NCBI GenBank assembly: GCA_944358275.1 | Contig: CALVQZ010000013.1 | Coordinates: forward strand, 1-22,105 | DNA: 22,105 bases | Reading direction: 5' to 3' | From: an uncultured Bacilli bacterium | Lineage (GTDB): Bacteria; Bacillota_I; Bacilli_A; RF39; UBA660 | Part shown: piece after piece, positions 22,005-22,105 of the stretch | Layout of the letters: the number at the start of each line of letters is the position of its first letter | How positions within the stretch are numbered: position 1 is the first letter of the stretch | Notes under the pieces: model-generated | The model's input: only the letters and a program-made list of their open reading frames with translations | The model's database searches: none | Told to the model about the DNA's origin: nothing | Program-made: the position numbers and the translations under genes

Positions 22005-22105
22005 TAATTTGTCCAATATTTATTAAAAAATAAAAATAACTATTACTAGTAGAAACAAATAATAAAATAATTTTGATATATAAAGTTTTGAACATTATAT
22101 TTTTT

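Noticed and set aside
1..22105. Mycoplasma-type code (UGA as tryptophan)
   Set aside because: murC and yidD end in TGA at sensible positions with overlapping next genes, and tryptophans throughout are TGG.
20620..22105. A phage-defence island made of the ATPase and the toxin locus
   Set aside because: The ATPase has no nuclease or other partner gene, there are no mobility genes, and it lies beyond a separate promoter and terminator from the toxin locus; adjacency alone is not enough.

Overview
The window is a low-GC (clearly under one third G+C), densely packed chromosomal segment of a Gram-positive-type bacterium. It carries peptidoglycan genes (murC, a class B penicillin-binding protein), a spoVS homologue and three genes typical of endospore formers (spoIIIAH, spoIVB, spoIIM). 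UGA is a stop here (murC and yidD end in TGA) and tryptophan is TGG, so this is not the Mycoplasma code. The compact 982-residue SMC and strong AT bias suggest a gut-type low-GC Bacilli/Clostridia lineage, but I cannot place it more precisely.

Layout: (1) 1-3302: the 3' end of an unknown gene, then murC-folD with a 4-base overlap, then spoVS. (2) 3301-6820: a membrane-anchored leucine-rich-repeat protein converging on a yidD/substrate-binding-lipoprotein pair, then divergent rnc. (3) 6820-11730: a roughly 400-base intergenic stretch with a possible orphan small transcript, then smc, a methyltransferase and a pseudouridine synthase, all tightly linked. (4) 11774-14950: a small unknown gene divergent from a class B PBP, then rpmG and efp. 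(5) 14950-17335: a frameshifted membrane-protein gene, spoIIIAH and spoIVB. (6) 17298-20621: an AI-2E-type permease behind a 35-residue membrane peptide, divergent spoIIM, then mnmA. (7) 20620-22105: an SMC/ABC-type ATPase gene and, at the right edge, what looks like a complete type I toxin-antitoxin module.

The most notable points are as follows. Two genes (the PBP and the ATPase) appear to start at ATT and ATC, placed exactly where ATG sits in three other genes with the same GAGGTG-N5-start layout; without the ATC start the ATPase would lose its Walker A motif. The right edge encodes a 27-29 residue hydrophobic peptide whose Shine-Dalgarno is closed in a 9-bp hairpin, opposed by a convergent small RNA with its own promoter and terminator. 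A ZnuA-like lipoprotein has lost the expected histidine ligands. Sigma-E-like promoters precede spoIIIAH and spoIIM.

Most transcription units are bounded by hairpin-plus-T-run terminators, several shared by converging genes, and several promoters carry an extended -10 (TGnTATAAT). I saw no tRNA, rRNA, CRISPR array, transposase or replication origin. All calls come from reading the sequence; no database search was possible.
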